A DNA stretch of 64,000 nt. It comes from Mucilaginibacter sp. MD40 (lineage in GTDB: Bacteria; Bacteroidota; Bacteroidia; Sphingobacteriales; Sphingobacteriaceae). Position numbers and translations under genes: made by a program. The stretch covers positions 1,196,071 through 1,260,070 of the forward strand of contig NZ_NRSW01000001.1 in NCBI RefSeq assembly GCF_002288635.1, read 5' to 3'. The notes under the pieces are model-generated. The model made no database searches. It worked only from the letters and a program-made list of their open reading frames with translations, and was not told the DNA's origin. This document shows, in pieces, positions 26,103 through 34,424 of the stretch. How positions within the stretch are numbered: the stretch's first letter is position 1; each line of letters begins with the position of its first letter.

Positions 26103-26110
26103 CAAAAGTA
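26103..26110 (-). promoter_or_regulatory. Candidate -7 box for rlmN, leaderless spacing
   Basis: TACTTTTG on the minus strand, with only TAAT between it and the GTG start. Transcription starting about 4 nt after the box would begin at the start codon. Confidence 0.55.
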
Positions 26111-26186
26111 CTTAAATTTAAAAAATCTGTTCTTAATTTAAAGTCATTCTTTTTTCAGATTAAAAACAATAACTAAAGGTTAATTG

Positions 26187-26194
26187 TAATTTTG
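26187..26194 (+). promoter_or_regulatory. Candidate -7 box for the amidohydrolase gene
   Basis: TAATTTTG lies 45 nt upstream of ATG 26240. An AAGGAG ribosome-binding site follows at 26208-26213, somewhat distant from this ATG. No clear -33 TTG was seen. Confidence 0.45.
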
Positions 26195-26239
26195 GGAAAG
26201 TGAGTTTAAGGAGACATTGCTGATGCCAAGTTTTATTTG

Positions 26240-27412
26240 ATGAAAAGTTTTAAAGCCGATTACATTTTCCCTGTTTGTGCCGATCCCGTAAAGAATGGAA
26301 TTGTTACTGTGGATGACTATGGGAAAGTCATCTCCATTACTGATGAAAATAACCCGCCGGCTCCTGGTGCCCATATTGAGCATGTAAATGGCGTTATAGT
26401 GCCGGGTTTCATCAATACACATTGCCATACCGAGCTTTCACACCTCCGCGGCAGAATTGCTCAGGGCGATGGCTTGATCAGTTTTATTAAAGACATCCTC
26501 GCGCTGCGTGAAATGCGCAGGGAAGATATCCTGGAAGCAGCTAAAGCCGCCGACCAGGAAATGTACGATAACGGCATTGTAGCAGTAGGCGATATTTCAA
26601 ATACCGTAAATACGGTTGATATAAAAGCCGCCAGCAAGCTGTACTACCACACTTTTGTAGAAATATTGGGATTTTTACCCGAACGTGCTGAAGCGGTTTT
26701 TAACCAGGCGCTTGAAACTTTAGAACAGTTTAAACCTCAGCCATCATCCGTAACCGCGCATGCGCCCTACACGGTTTCGAAGGAATTATTTAAGCTGATC
26801 AAAAAATACAGTGATACCGGCCATAACCTGCTGAGCATACATAACCAGGAGTGCGAGGATGAGAATAAATTTTATCGATATAAACTTGGCGGATTTATCG
26901 ACTTATACAAACACCTCAATTTAAATATCGATTTCTTTAAGCCGCAGGCGCGTAACTCCTTACAGAGCATCATTCCGTTGCTTACTAACCGGCAAAAAAT
27001 ATTAATGGTGCATAATACCTGCACCAACTTAAAGGATATTTATTTCATAAAACGTTTCGACAGGAATATTAACTGGTGTTTTTGCCCCAATGCTAACTTG
27101 TATATTGAAAAGCGGCTGCCCAAAGTAGAGCTTTTTGTGAACCAGGGCCTGAACATCACACTGGGTACCGATAGCCTGGCATCAAACAATAAGTTGTGCA
27201 TCCTGAGTGAAATGCGTATCCTTCAGCAAAATTTCCCTTCCTTATCGCTTCATACCTTACTGGAGTGGGCTACTATAAACGGAGCTCAATTTTTGGGTGT
27301 TGATGACCGCATGGGTACCATAGAGGCGGGTAAAACGCCCGGCCTTAACCTGCTAACCGGGCTTGATGGTTTTAAAATAACCGACGAAACCAAGGTGAAA
27401 AAACTGGTATAA
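26240..27412 (+). CDS. Amidohydrolase-superfamily deaminase-like enzyme
   Basis: The 390-residue cytoplasmic protein belongs to the cytosine/adenosine-deaminase-like amidohydrolases. Metal ligands are visible in GFINTHCHTELSHLRG, HNQECEDE and the Asp of GTDSLASNN; a further His is in MVHNTCTN. The C-terminal composite beta domain includes MGTIEAGKTPGLNLL. The fold fits S-adenosylhomocysteine, adenosine or aminodeoxyfutalosine deaminases; the last would place it in the futalosine menaquinone route. The substrate cannot be settled from sequence, and no menaquinone gene lies nearby. ATG 26240 is preferred to the TTG just before it. Confidence 0.85.
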   Translation: MKSFKADYIFPVCADPVKNGIVTVDDYGKVISITDENNPPAPGAHIEHVNGVIVPGFINTHCHTELSHLRGRIAQGDGLISFIKDILALREMRREDILEAAKAADQEMYDNGIVAVGDISNTVNTVDIKAASKLYYHTFVEILGFLPERAEAVFNQALETLEQFKPQPSSVTAHAPYTVSKELFKLIKKYSDTGHNLLSIHNQECEDENKFYRYKLGGFIDLYKHLNLNIDFFKPQARNSLQSIIPLLTNRQKILMVHNTCTNLKDIYFIKRFDRNINWCFCPNANLYIEKRLPKVELFVNQGLNITLGTDSLASNNKLCILSEMRILQQNFPSLSLHTLLEWATINGAQFLGVDDRMGTIEAGKTPGLNLLTGLDGFKITDETKVKKLV

Positions 27413-27504
27413 TTTATTTGATCTGCTGATTTTTTTGGCTGCCTGTTGCGTTTAAAGAATGGGTTGTGCATTTTTGGAGTAATTCTCAAATCTAAAATTG
27501 CTAC

Positions 27505-27777
27505 ATGAAACACCTGGATATTGTTGTTAAGGGTAAAGTGCAGGGCGTGTTCTTCCGCAAATCAACCAAGGCCGTTGCCGACCAATTGGGGGTGCGTGGT
27601 TTTGTGCGCAATGAGGCCAACGGTGATGTGTTTATTGCCGCCGAAGCCGATGAAGCCATTATGGAGATGTTCCTGGAATGGTGTAACGAAGGCCCGGAGG
27701 ACGCCGATGTAACCACCGTTGAAGCCCATGAGGGCGAATTAAAAAACTATCGTAATTTTGAGGTAGTTAAAAAGTAG
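27505..27777 (+). CDS. acyP: Acylphosphatase
   Basis: The 90-residue enzyme hydrolyses carboxyl-phosphate mixed anhydrides such as acetyl phosphate. Catalytic Arg18 is in VQGVFFRKST and Asn36 in FVRNEANGDV, both at family positions. Full length. The following flippase gene lies in the same reading frame, separated by the TAG stop and 21 bases, so cotranscription is likely. Confidence 0.95.
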   Translation: MKHLDIVVKGKVQGVFFRKSTKAVADQLGVRGFVRNEANGDVFIAAEADEAIMEMFLEWCNEGPEDADVTTVEAHEGELKNYRNFEVVKK

Positions 27778-27798
27778 TCATCATTACAACTATCCAAT

Positions 27799-29283
27799 TT
27801 GTCAACCGCTAAAAAATTTGCCGGGCAAACGGCTCTTTACGGGCTTAGTACTATTGCTTCGCGCACGCTGAGTTTCTTTCTAACACCTATATATACATCT
27901 ACGCTCTCGGGCGGGTCGTACGGGGTGCTTACCATCATGTTCAGCTACGTATCCATCCTCAATGCGGTAATGGCTTTTGGGATGGAGACCACCTTTTTCA
28001 GGTATCTGAATAAATATGCCGATAAGGCCCGGCAGGTTTACAACAATACCTTCGCGGTAATATTTGCCATTACTATATTATTCGTGATGGTTACTTTTCC
28101 GTTTGCCGGCCATATTGCGGAGCTCATACGCTCGGGCGATAAAATATCGGTGCAGGAATACGCCACCTACATCAGGCTGTTTGTAGGGGTTTTGGTAGTT
28201 GATGCCTGGTGTGTGATACCATTTGCCAAACTACGTGCCGATGGCAGGCCCGCGCGTTACGGCATGATCAAGTTTGTCAACATCGCCGTATTTATTACCC
28301 TTAACCTTACCTTCTTACTCATACTTCCATGGTGGACAGCCCACCACATGGCAGGTACCGCCTTTATTGATCAATGGTTTGTAAAAGGCTGGGTAGGTTA
28401 TATCTTTCTATCAAATTTGGTAGCCAGCATCGTATCGTTTATCCAGTTATTGCCCGAGGTATTAAAGCTAAGTGCTGACTTTGACAAGCCAATGCTCAAG
28501 GAAATGTTCAGTTATAGCTGGCCGGTATTGATAGCCAACCTGTCTTTCCTGGTGAATGAAAACCTGGATAAGCTTCTGCTGAGCAAAATGCTGCCGCAAA
28601 ATATAAGCGTGCGCGAGGTAGGCATCTACGGGGCTTGTGCCAAGATATCCATCTTCCTGAGCATATTTGTACAAGCCTTCCGCCTGGGAGCCGAGCCTTT
28701 CTTTTTTAACCACGCCAAAAACAAAAATGCAGGCCAAACCTACGCCCGCATTATGGATTATTTTGTGATCGTGGTGGCCATAATTTTTGTAGCGTTGGTG
28801 GCCAATATAGAGATCCTAAAATACTTTGTGCGAAACCGGAGCTTTTGGGTTGGCTTAAATGTGGTGCCACCTTTAGTATTTGGGTACGTTTGCCTGGGTA
28901 TTTACATGAACTTATCGGTGTGGTATAAACTGTCAGACCAAACACGCTATGGCTTGTACATATCAGGTATCGGGGCTATTCTTACCATCATATTAAATGT
29001 GGTATTTATTCCTAAATACAGTTATATGGCATCCGCCTGGATATCACTTGCCGCCTATGCCACCATGATGGTGCTATCTTATTTGTGGGGGCAAAAGAAT
29101 TACCCCATACCCTACAACCTTAAAAAGAACCTGGTATACATCATTATATCCATCATACTGGTATATTTATCATTCACGGTTTTCCACCGGAATATATTTA
29201 TAGGTAACGGTTTATTGATACTGTTTGGATTGGGCGCTTTATACACAGAGCGTAATGAATTAAAAGCGATATTAAAGAAATGA
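27799..29283 (+). CDS. Polysaccharide flippase (Wzx/MATE-like, MOP superfamily)
   Basis: The 494-residue inner-membrane protein has about 12-14 hydrophobic segments. It opens with the Bacteroidota-type [19 protein letters not shown], which is typical of polysaccharide-biosynthesis exporters. Such proteins flip lipid-linked oligosaccharides to the periplasmic face. The start is TTG 27799, since an in-frame stop lies 21 bases upstream and no ATG is available near the conserved N-terminus. The stop codon overlaps the dut start as ATGA, indicating coupling. No glycosyltransferase cluster surrounds it, so the glycan is unknown. Confidence 0.88.
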   Translation: MSTAKKFAGQTALYGLSTIASRTLSFFLTPIYTSTLSGGSYGVLTIMFSYVSILNAVMAFGMETTFFRYLNKYADKARQVYNNTFAVIFAITILFVMVTFPFAGHIAELIRSGDKISVQEYATYIRLFVGVLVVDAWCVIPFAKLRADGRPARYGMIKFVNIAVFITLNLTFLLILPWWTAHHMAGTAFIDQWFVKGWVGYIFLSNLVASIVSFIQLLPEVLKLSADFDKPMLKEMFSYSWPVLIANLSFLVNENLDKLLLSKMLPQNISVREVGIYGACAKISIFLSIFVQAFRLGAEPFFFNHAKNKNAGQTYARIMDYFVIVVAIIFVALVANIEILKYFVRNRSFWVGLNVVPPLVFGYVCLGIYMNLSVWYKLSDQTRYGLYISGIGAILTIILNVVFIPKYSYMASAWISLAAYATMMVLSYLWGQKNYPIPYNLKKNLVYIIISIILVYLSFTVFHRNIFIGNGLLILFGLGALYTERNELKAILKK

Positions 29284-29714
29284 ACGTAAGGATAATCAAT
29301 AAGTCTGCTAACATATTGCCTGCTTATGAAACGCTGCATTCCGCCGGGATGGACCTTCGTGCCAGCCTGGAAAGTACGGTGATTTTAAAACCGCTGGAGC
29401 GTAAGCTGATACCTACCGGTTTGCATATAGAGCTGCCCGAAGGCTACGAGGCGCAGATAAGGCCGCGCAGCGGCCTGGCGTTTAAGCATGGTATTGGTAT
29501 TGTTAACTCGCCGGGAACTATTGATGCTGACTATCGCGGTGAGATCAAGGTTTTGCTGGTCAATCTTTCCGATCAGGACTTTGAGATCAATACGGGCGAC
29601 CGTATCGCGCAAATGGTAGTAGCCCGGCACGAGCGCGTTAATTGGGTAGAAGCTAATGAACTGGGCGAAACCGCCAGGGGATATGGCGGTTATGGACATA
29701 CCGGAATAGGTTAA
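29280..29714 (+). CDS. dut: dUTP diphosphatase
   Basis: The 144-residue trimeric enzyme hydrolyses dUTP to dUMP, keeping uracil out of DNA and feeding thymidylate synthesis. All five motifs are present: [28 protein letters not shown] with the uracil-pocket Tyr, GDRIAQMVV, and the C-terminal [10 protein letters not shown]. Its ATG overlaps the flippase stop by 4 bases. The TPR gene follows after 11 bases, so the genes from the acylphosphatase to EnvC probably form one transcript. Confidence 0.97.
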   Translation: MNVRIINKSANILPAYETLHSAGMDLRASLESTVILKPLERKLIPTGLHIELPEGYEAQIRPRSGLAFKHGIGIVNSPGTIDADYRGEIKVLLVNLSDQDFEINTGDRIAQMVVARHERVNWVEANELGETARGYGGYGHTGIG

Positions 29715-29725
29715 TTTAAGCAGGG

Positions 29726-31456
29726 ATGAAATTTGCAGCGTCGCTTATACTGCTGGCGGGCCTAAACACCGTGTGCGTGGGCCAGGCTAAAAAGCCACCG
29801 GGCAACAAAGCTGTTGCCGCACAATCATTATCAGCAGCGGATAGCGGCATGGTGAAGCAGCTCTTTTTTTCGGCCCTGCGCGAAAAAACACTGGACAACA
29901 AGAAAGCCGCGGCAGAGCTGTTTAACCGGGTGTTGCAAATAGATGCTAAAAATGACGCCAGCCTTTATGAACTGGCTAACATAGAGCAGGCCCAAAACAA
30001 TTTGGCCGAATCCCGGCAATACCTTGAACGGGCAGTTGCCATTGATCGTGATAACGAATGGTACTGGAACGCCCTGGCATCGCTATATGAAAAATCCAAT
30101 GACCTGCCTAAGCTAAACGCCGTTTTTGACGAATTGATAAGGCTTAATCCCGATAAGTCTGACTATTATTATGATAAGGCGAACGCCCTTTATCTGCAAA
30201 AACGTTACAACGAAGCCTTAAAATTATATGATAAGGTAGAAGCGCTGGCCGGCCCGAGCGAGGAGCTACTGTTGAGCAAGCAAAAGGTTTATCTGAGGCA
30301 AAATGATGTTAAAAAAGCCGCATCGCTGCTTGACGCGCTTATAGAGCAGAACCCCACACAAACGCGATACTATTTAGCTAAGGCTGAAATATTTAGCACC
30401 AATAAGCAATACGATAGTGCAATTGCCATTTTGCGTAAGGCAATAGCTATTGACCCGTCTAACGGGCTGCTTCATCTGGCCCTTGCCGATATTTTTCGCG
30501 AGCAAAATAAACCCGCGGCAAGTTACGACGAACTGGAAGCCGCCTTTGCAGATAGCAACCTTGATATCGACCAAAAATTGCGAATCCTTTTAGGCTACCT
30601 GCCCCGGCTAAAAGAGCCTGACGCACGTGCGAGTGCATTGCAGTTAAGCAAAGTGCTGGTGCAGGCCCATCCTGATAACAGCAGGGCCTACGCTCTTTAT
30701 GGCGATCTGTTATTGCAGAGCAACCAGGTTAAAGAAGCAAAGGAAGCCTACAAAAAATCCATCAGCCTGGATAAGCAGGCTTATGGTGTGCAGGAGCAAC
30801 TGGTACGTATTGAGTTTAGTGAAAACAATATGGATGCCGTAATTTACGATGGTGAAAAGGCTCTTGAACTGTTTCCTAACCAGGCGTGGATGAACTATAT
30901 GGTAGGAGTGGCCTGGCTGGAGAAAAAAAATTATGTAAAGTCCATTAGCTATCTTAAAAACACGGTGATGCTGGCCGCTGATGATAAAAACCTGCTTACC
31001 CAATCCTATTCCGGGCTGGGTGATGCCTATCATGCCACGGGCGATAGGAAAAGCTCTGACGATGCTTACGAAAAAGCCTTAGAGGCCGACCCCGATAATG
31101 CCTACACGCTGAACAATTATGCTTACTATTTGTCGTTAAGGAACGAACAGTTGGAGAAGGCGGCGCAAATGTCTAAGCACAGCAACAGTTTGGCGCCTGA
31201 AAACGCGTCGTTTGAAGATACGTATGCCTGGATATTGTTTAAACAGAAAAAATACGCGGAAGCTAAACTCTGGGCAGAGAAATCGCTCCAACATGATAAG
31301 AGTGCCAGTGCTACTAAAACGGAGCACTATGGCGATATTTTATATTTTTTAGGCGATGTAACCGGCGCGGTGCAAAACTGGCAGAAAGCTAAAGCACTTG
31401 GAGCCTCGTCGCCGGTGTTAGAACGTAAGATAAATGAGAAGAAATATTCTGAATAA
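29726..31456 (+). CDS. Secreted tetratricopeptide-repeat protein
   Basis: The 576-residue protein has a signal peptide (MKFAASLILLAGLNTVCVGQ) and then TPR units almost end to end. Examples are KNDASLYELANIEQAQNNLA, SDYYYDKANALYLQKRYNEA and DKSASATKTEHYGDILYFLG. It probably acts as a periplasmic scaffold. The genes that follow, a DUF4292 lipoprotein and an EnvC-like protein, suggest a job in envelope assembly or cell-wall remodelling. Its end overlaps the next gene by 23 bases. Confidence 0.88.
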   Translation: MKFAASLILLAGLNTVCVGQAKKPPGNKAVAAQSLSAADSGMVKQLFFSALREKTLDNKKAAAELFNRVLQIDAKNDASLYELANIEQAQNNLAESRQYLERAVAIDRDNEWYWNALASLYEKSNDLPKLNAVFDELIRLNPDKSDYYYDKANALYLQKRYNEALKLYDKVEALAGPSEELLLSKQKVYLRQNDVKKAASLLDALIEQNPTQTRYYLAKAEIFSTNKQYDSAIAILRKAIAIDPSNGLLHLALADIFREQNKPAASYDELEAAFADSNLDIDQKLRILLGYLPRLKEPDARASALQLSKVLVQAHPDNSRAYALYGDLLLQSNQVKEAKEAYKKSISLDKQAYGVQEQLVRIEFSENNMDAVIYDGEKALELFPNQAWMNYMVGVAWLEKKNYVKSISYLKNTVMLAADDKNLLTQSYSGLGDAYHATGDRKSSDDAYEKALEADPDNAYTLNNYAYYLSLRNEQLEKAAQMSKHSNSLAPENASFEDTYAWILFKQKKYAEAKLWAEKSLQHDKSASATKTEHYGDILYFLGDVTGAVQNWQKAKALGASSPVLERKINEKKYSE

Positions 31457-32231
31457 AATAGCCATTGTTTGCTGCCTTGTAGCCTTTGCGGCGTGTAAGT
31501 CGAAAAAGCTTACAGTTGTTAAGCGCCCCACCACTGCAGATTCTGCAGCTGCCGCACGTTTAAATTCTACCCGGGAAAAACTTTCGGCTATACAGGCCAA
31601 CCAGGTGATGTTCAACACATTTACCGGAAAAGCGAAAACCAAGCTGGATATCAATGGTAAAAGCAATGATGTGACACTAAATATCCGCATTAACCGCGAT
31701 CAGAAAATATGGATATCTATTACCGCTATAGCAGGTATAGAGGTGGCGCGCGCACAGATCACGCCGGATAGTGTGCAGGTAATTAACCGCCTGCAAAGCG
31801 TTTACCTGAAAAAGCCATTTAGCTACATTAATAATTTTGCCGGTAAACAGGTTAATTTTAAAACCGTACAAGCACTGTTAGTGGGTAATGCTATTCCCGA
31901 GCTGCTTAATGAGCATGCTACCATTACCAACGAAGGCAGCAATACCCTACTAAGTGGTAATATGCAGGATGTAATGTACAAGTTGCTGTTAGGCGCTGAT
32001 CTTAAAGTTACGCAAACCAACCTGTCAAACCAGTTGGCCCGGCAAACATTGCAGGTAGCCAATAATGTATTTATTAAAGAAGGCCGCCGTGTTATCCCGT
32101 CGCAAATAGATATCAGTTCAACCGCTGGTGATAAGCGTATACAAGCCAACCTGCGTTACAACACGGTTGAATTTGATAAGCCGCTTGAATATCCTTTTAG
32201 TATCCCAAAAAGTTACGAACCTGCTAATTAA
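31434..32231 (+). CDS. DUF4292 lipoprotein
   Basis: The 265-residue protein has a lipoprotein signal ending AFAAC (acylated Cys21). A LolA/LolB-like beta sheet is suggested by NTFTGKAKTKLDINGKSNDV and TLNIRINRDQKIWISITAIA. DUF4292 proteins are common in Bacteroidota and are of unknown function; transport or insertion of lipoproteins or lipid is a reasonable guess from the fold pattern. Translation starts inside the end of the TPR gene. The EnvC gene follows after 16 bases. Confidence 0.85.
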   Translation: MRRNILNKIAIVCCLVAFAACKSKKLTVVKRPTTADSAAAARLNSTREKLSAIQANQVMFNTFTGKAKTKLDINGKSNDVTLNIRINRDQKIWISITAIAGIEVARAQITPDSVQVINRLQSVYLKKPFSYINNFAGKQVNFKTVQALLVGNAIPELLNEHATITNEGSNTLLSGNMQDVMYKLLLGADLKVTQTNLSNQLARQTLQVANNVFIKEGRRVIPSQIDISSTAGDKRIQANLRYNTVEFDKPLEYPFSIPKSYEPAN

Positions 32232-32235
32232 ATTA

Positions 32236-32243
32236 TATTTTTG
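32236..32243 (+). promoter_or_regulatory. Candidate -7 box for the EnvC-like gene, leaderless spacing
   Basis: TATTTTTG ends 4 nt (GTGG) before ATG 32248 and lies directly after the DUF4292 stop. It could give an internal, leaderless transcript within the operon. Confidence 0.4.
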
Positions 32244-32247
32244 GTGG

Positions 32248-33540
32248 ATGAAACTTTTTAAAGCCGCAATTTTTCTTGCTTGCATGTTGGTTGCTGCCGG
32301 AGCGTTCGCACAGAGCAGTGCCGAACTTAAACGCCGGCGCGAAAAACTATCTGATGAGCTGGAGCAACTTAACCGGGAGTACCAGGAAACCGCCAGCAAT
32401 AAAAAAGTATCATTAAAGCAGCTGAATATCCTGAAAGCACAGATCAATCTTCGGGAAGAAAAGATAGCCAATATCAACTCTGAGGTAAGAAATTTAGATA
32501 ACCAAATCTCTGAAAGCAATAATACCGTACGTAACCTTCAAAGCCAGTTAGACCAGTTAAAGAAAGAGTACGCGGGCATGGTGCTGTTTGCTTATCGTAA
32601 CCAAAGCGCCTACAATAAGCTCATGTTTATTTTCGCCGCTAAAGATTTTAACCAGGCTTACCGGCGCTTAAAATACCTGCAGCAGTTTGGTACCTACAGG
32701 GAGCGACAGGCGGGTTACATACAGGGAACGCAGCGGGACCTGCATGTAAAGATCAACGAACTGGATAAGGACAAACGCGAAAAGAGCAATTTGCTGGCCA
32801 ACCAGGAGAAAGAAAAGATAGAGCTGGGTAAAGCAAAAAATAACCAGGTAAAGGTTATCACCGACCTTTCAAAACAACAGGGGGCAATTAAGCAGCAACA
32901 GCGGGATATCCGCAAGAGAATAGCGCAAACTAACCGGGCCATTACAGCGGCAATTAGCCGGGAAATTGAAATAGCCAGGCGCGAGGCGGAAGAAAAGGCA
33001 CGGGCCGAAGCGCGCGCGGCGGCGGCAAGGGCAAAGGCGGAGAACAGGGAAGTGGCGGTAACCAAGCCAACCATTACCAAGTCATCAACCAATAGCCAGG
33101 TGCTTAATGCCACGCCGGAGGCGGCAAGGCTGTCGAACGATTTCCTGGGCAACAGGGGCCGTTTGCCTTGGCCGGTAGCCAACGGGCAGTTATTACATGG
33201 GTTTGGCACCTATACCGATGCGGACGGCATCAGGAATGAAAGCAGCGGATACGAGATACGTACAGCAGCCAACGCCACAATAAGGGCGGTATTTGATGGC
33301 GAGGTACGGCGGGTTATCGACGTAGCGGGTTCTTACACCGTGATATTGAAACATGGTGAGTACTTTACATCATACTCTAACCTCAAATCGGTATCAGTAG
33401 GCGTGGGGCAGCATATCTCAACTAAACAGGCTATAGGCACGGTAGCGGTTGACCCGTCAACAGGCGATCCTACGGTTTCCTTTACTTTAAATAAAGGTAA
33501 GGAGTTCCTGAACCCAAAATCTTGGCTGGCTGATAATTAG
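32248..33540 (+). CDS. EnvC-like coiled-coil protein with degenerate LytM (M23) domain
   Basis: The 430-residue periplasmic protein has a signal peptide ending AGAFAQ. A long heptad-rich coiled coil follows (residues about 24-250), then an Ala/Arg/Glu-rich linker and a C-terminal M23/LytM domain (about 310-430). The zinc-binding residues of active M23 enzymes are absent. The first motif reads NESSGYEI rather than HxGxD, and the last reads TVSFTL rather than HxHFEL. This matches EnvC, a non-catalytic activator of amidases, rather than an endopeptidase. ATG 32248 is chosen because the signal peptide starts there. It lies just after the DUF4292 gene and 64 bases before the tatA genes. Confidence 0.9.
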   Translation: MKLFKAAIFLACMLVAAGAFAQSSAELKRRREKLSDELEQLNREYQETASNKKVSLKQLNILKAQINLREEKIANINSEVRNLDNQISESNNTVRNLQSQLDQLKKEYAGMVLFAYRNQSAYNKLMFIFAAKDFNQAYRRLKYLQQFGTYRERQAGYIQGTQRDLHVKINELDKDKREKSNLLANQEKEKIELGKAKNNQVKVITDLSKQQGAIKQQQRDIRKRIAQTNRAITAAISREIEIARREAEEKARAEARAAAARAKAENREVAVTKPTITKSSTNSQVLNATPEAARLSNDFLGNRGRLPWPVANGQLLHGFGTYTDADGIRNESSGYEIRTAANATIRAVFDGEVRRVIDVAGSYTVILKHGEYFTSYSNLKSVSVGVGQHISTKQAIGTVAVDPSTGDPTVSFTLNKGKEFLNPKSWLADN

Positions 33541-33578
33541 TTTTTGTTTAATGCGTTAAGCTGTATAGTACTAATTGT

Positions 33579-33586
33579 ATATTTGT
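33579..33586 (+). promoter_or_regulatory. Candidate -7 box for the tatA pair
   Basis: TATATTTG (consensus TAnnTTTG) lies 18 nt upstream of ATG 33605. No good -33 TTG was found at the usual distance. Confidence 0.4.
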
Positions 33587-33604
33587 AAACTTAAATGATA
33601 TAAA

Positions 33605-34093
33605 ATGTTAAGTTCGGTTTTGTTATTCTTAAATATCGGTACTCCAGAAATGATACTGATATTATTTGTAGCCCTTATGCTTTTCGGTGGTAACAAGCTG
33701 CCCGAACTTGCACGCGGTTTAGGAAAGGGTATCCGCGAGTTTAAAGACGCTTCTGAAGATGTTAAACGTGAGATCAATAACCAGATCAACAATTACGAGG
33801 ACAGAAAGACTCCGGAGAAACCCGTAGAAACCCCGGCCGAAACCAAGACAGAAACGCCAACTTACGAGCCTGTTGCCGGTACAGTATCAGCATATACGGG
33901 CCATTCGGCTACCGATGCCATTGAGGAACACACGGCGACTGAGGCTTCGACTCATGCTGCCGACGCCACCTTTGAGAACGAAACTACCGTTAAACCGGCT
34001 GGTGAAGAAACTCATGTTGCGGAGCATCATGCTGCAGGCACGGAGCATGCAAATACTGTACACACAACAACTGAAAATAAGCATGCCGAATAA
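33605..34093 (+). CDS. tatA: TatA/E-family twin-arginine translocase subunit with long His-rich tail
   Basis: The 162-residue protein has a single N-terminal transmembrane helix (TPEMILILFVALMLFGGNKL), the FGG hinge, and an amphipathic helix (PELARGLGKGIREFKDA). These are the TatA features needed to build the twin-arginine translocation pore. The tail from about residue 65 is Thr/Glu/Ala/Pro-rich. All nine His residues of the protein fall between residues 100 and 160. Ordinary TatA proteins are 60-90 residues, so this tail is unusual. A second, short TatA follows 41 bases later. No tatC is present in the window. Confidence 0.92.
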   Translation: MLSSVLLFLNIGTPEMILILFVALMLFGGNKLPELARGLGKGIREFKDASEDVKREINNQINNYEDRKTPEKPVETPAETKTETPTYEPVAGTVSAYTGHSATDAIEEHTATEASTHAADATFENETTVKPAGEETHVAEHHAAGTEHANTVHTTTENKHAE

Positions 34094-34134
34094 GCGGTAT
34101 GAAGTAAAAATATTTATACATAAAACTTAAAATC

Positions 34135-34323
34135 ATGGGATTAGGCGCACCAGAAATTATTCTGATCATCATTGCAATATTGCTTTTGTTTGGCGGTAAA
34201 AAAGTACCTGAATTAATGCGTGGACTTGGTAAAGGCGTAAAAGAATTTAAAGACGCTCAAAACGGCGAAAGTTCAAGCTCATCGGCAAACACCAGCAGCA
34301 CCGAAGATAAACCTAAGGTTTAA
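34135..34323 (+). CDS. tatA: TatA-family twin-arginine translocase subunit, short form
   Basis: The 62-residue protein has the canonical TatA layout: [19 protein letters not shown] helix and hinge, then [18 protein letters not shown] amphipathic helix, and a short Ser-rich tail. The first 45 residues are closely similar to the preceding gene product, so the pair looks like a tandem duplication with divergent tails. A strong hairpin terminator follows. Confidence 0.95.
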   Translation: MGLGAPEIILIIIAILLLFGGKKVPELMRGLGKGVKEFKDAQNGESSSSSANTSSTEDKPKV

Positions 34324-34364
34324 TTTCCCTGCAACATTATTGGCGCGGTAAAAAAGCCGCATTT

Positions 34365-34412
34365 AAAACTTATCAGTTGAAATAGTTTAAGCTTCAACAG
34401 ATAAGTTTTTTT
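34365..34412 (+). terminator. Intrinsic terminator after the tatA pair
   Basis: AAAACTTATC and GTTGAA pair with TTCAAC and ATAAGTTTTTTT around a loop of about 11 bases, with small bulges. The stem ends in a T-run on the plus strand. It separates tatA from gatA. Confidence 0.8.
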
Positions 34413-34424
34413 ATTTTAGGCCCC

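Noticed and set aside
33120..33540. Active M23 endopeptidase
   Set aside because: None of the zinc-binding positions is retained, so the EnvC-like activator reading is preferred.
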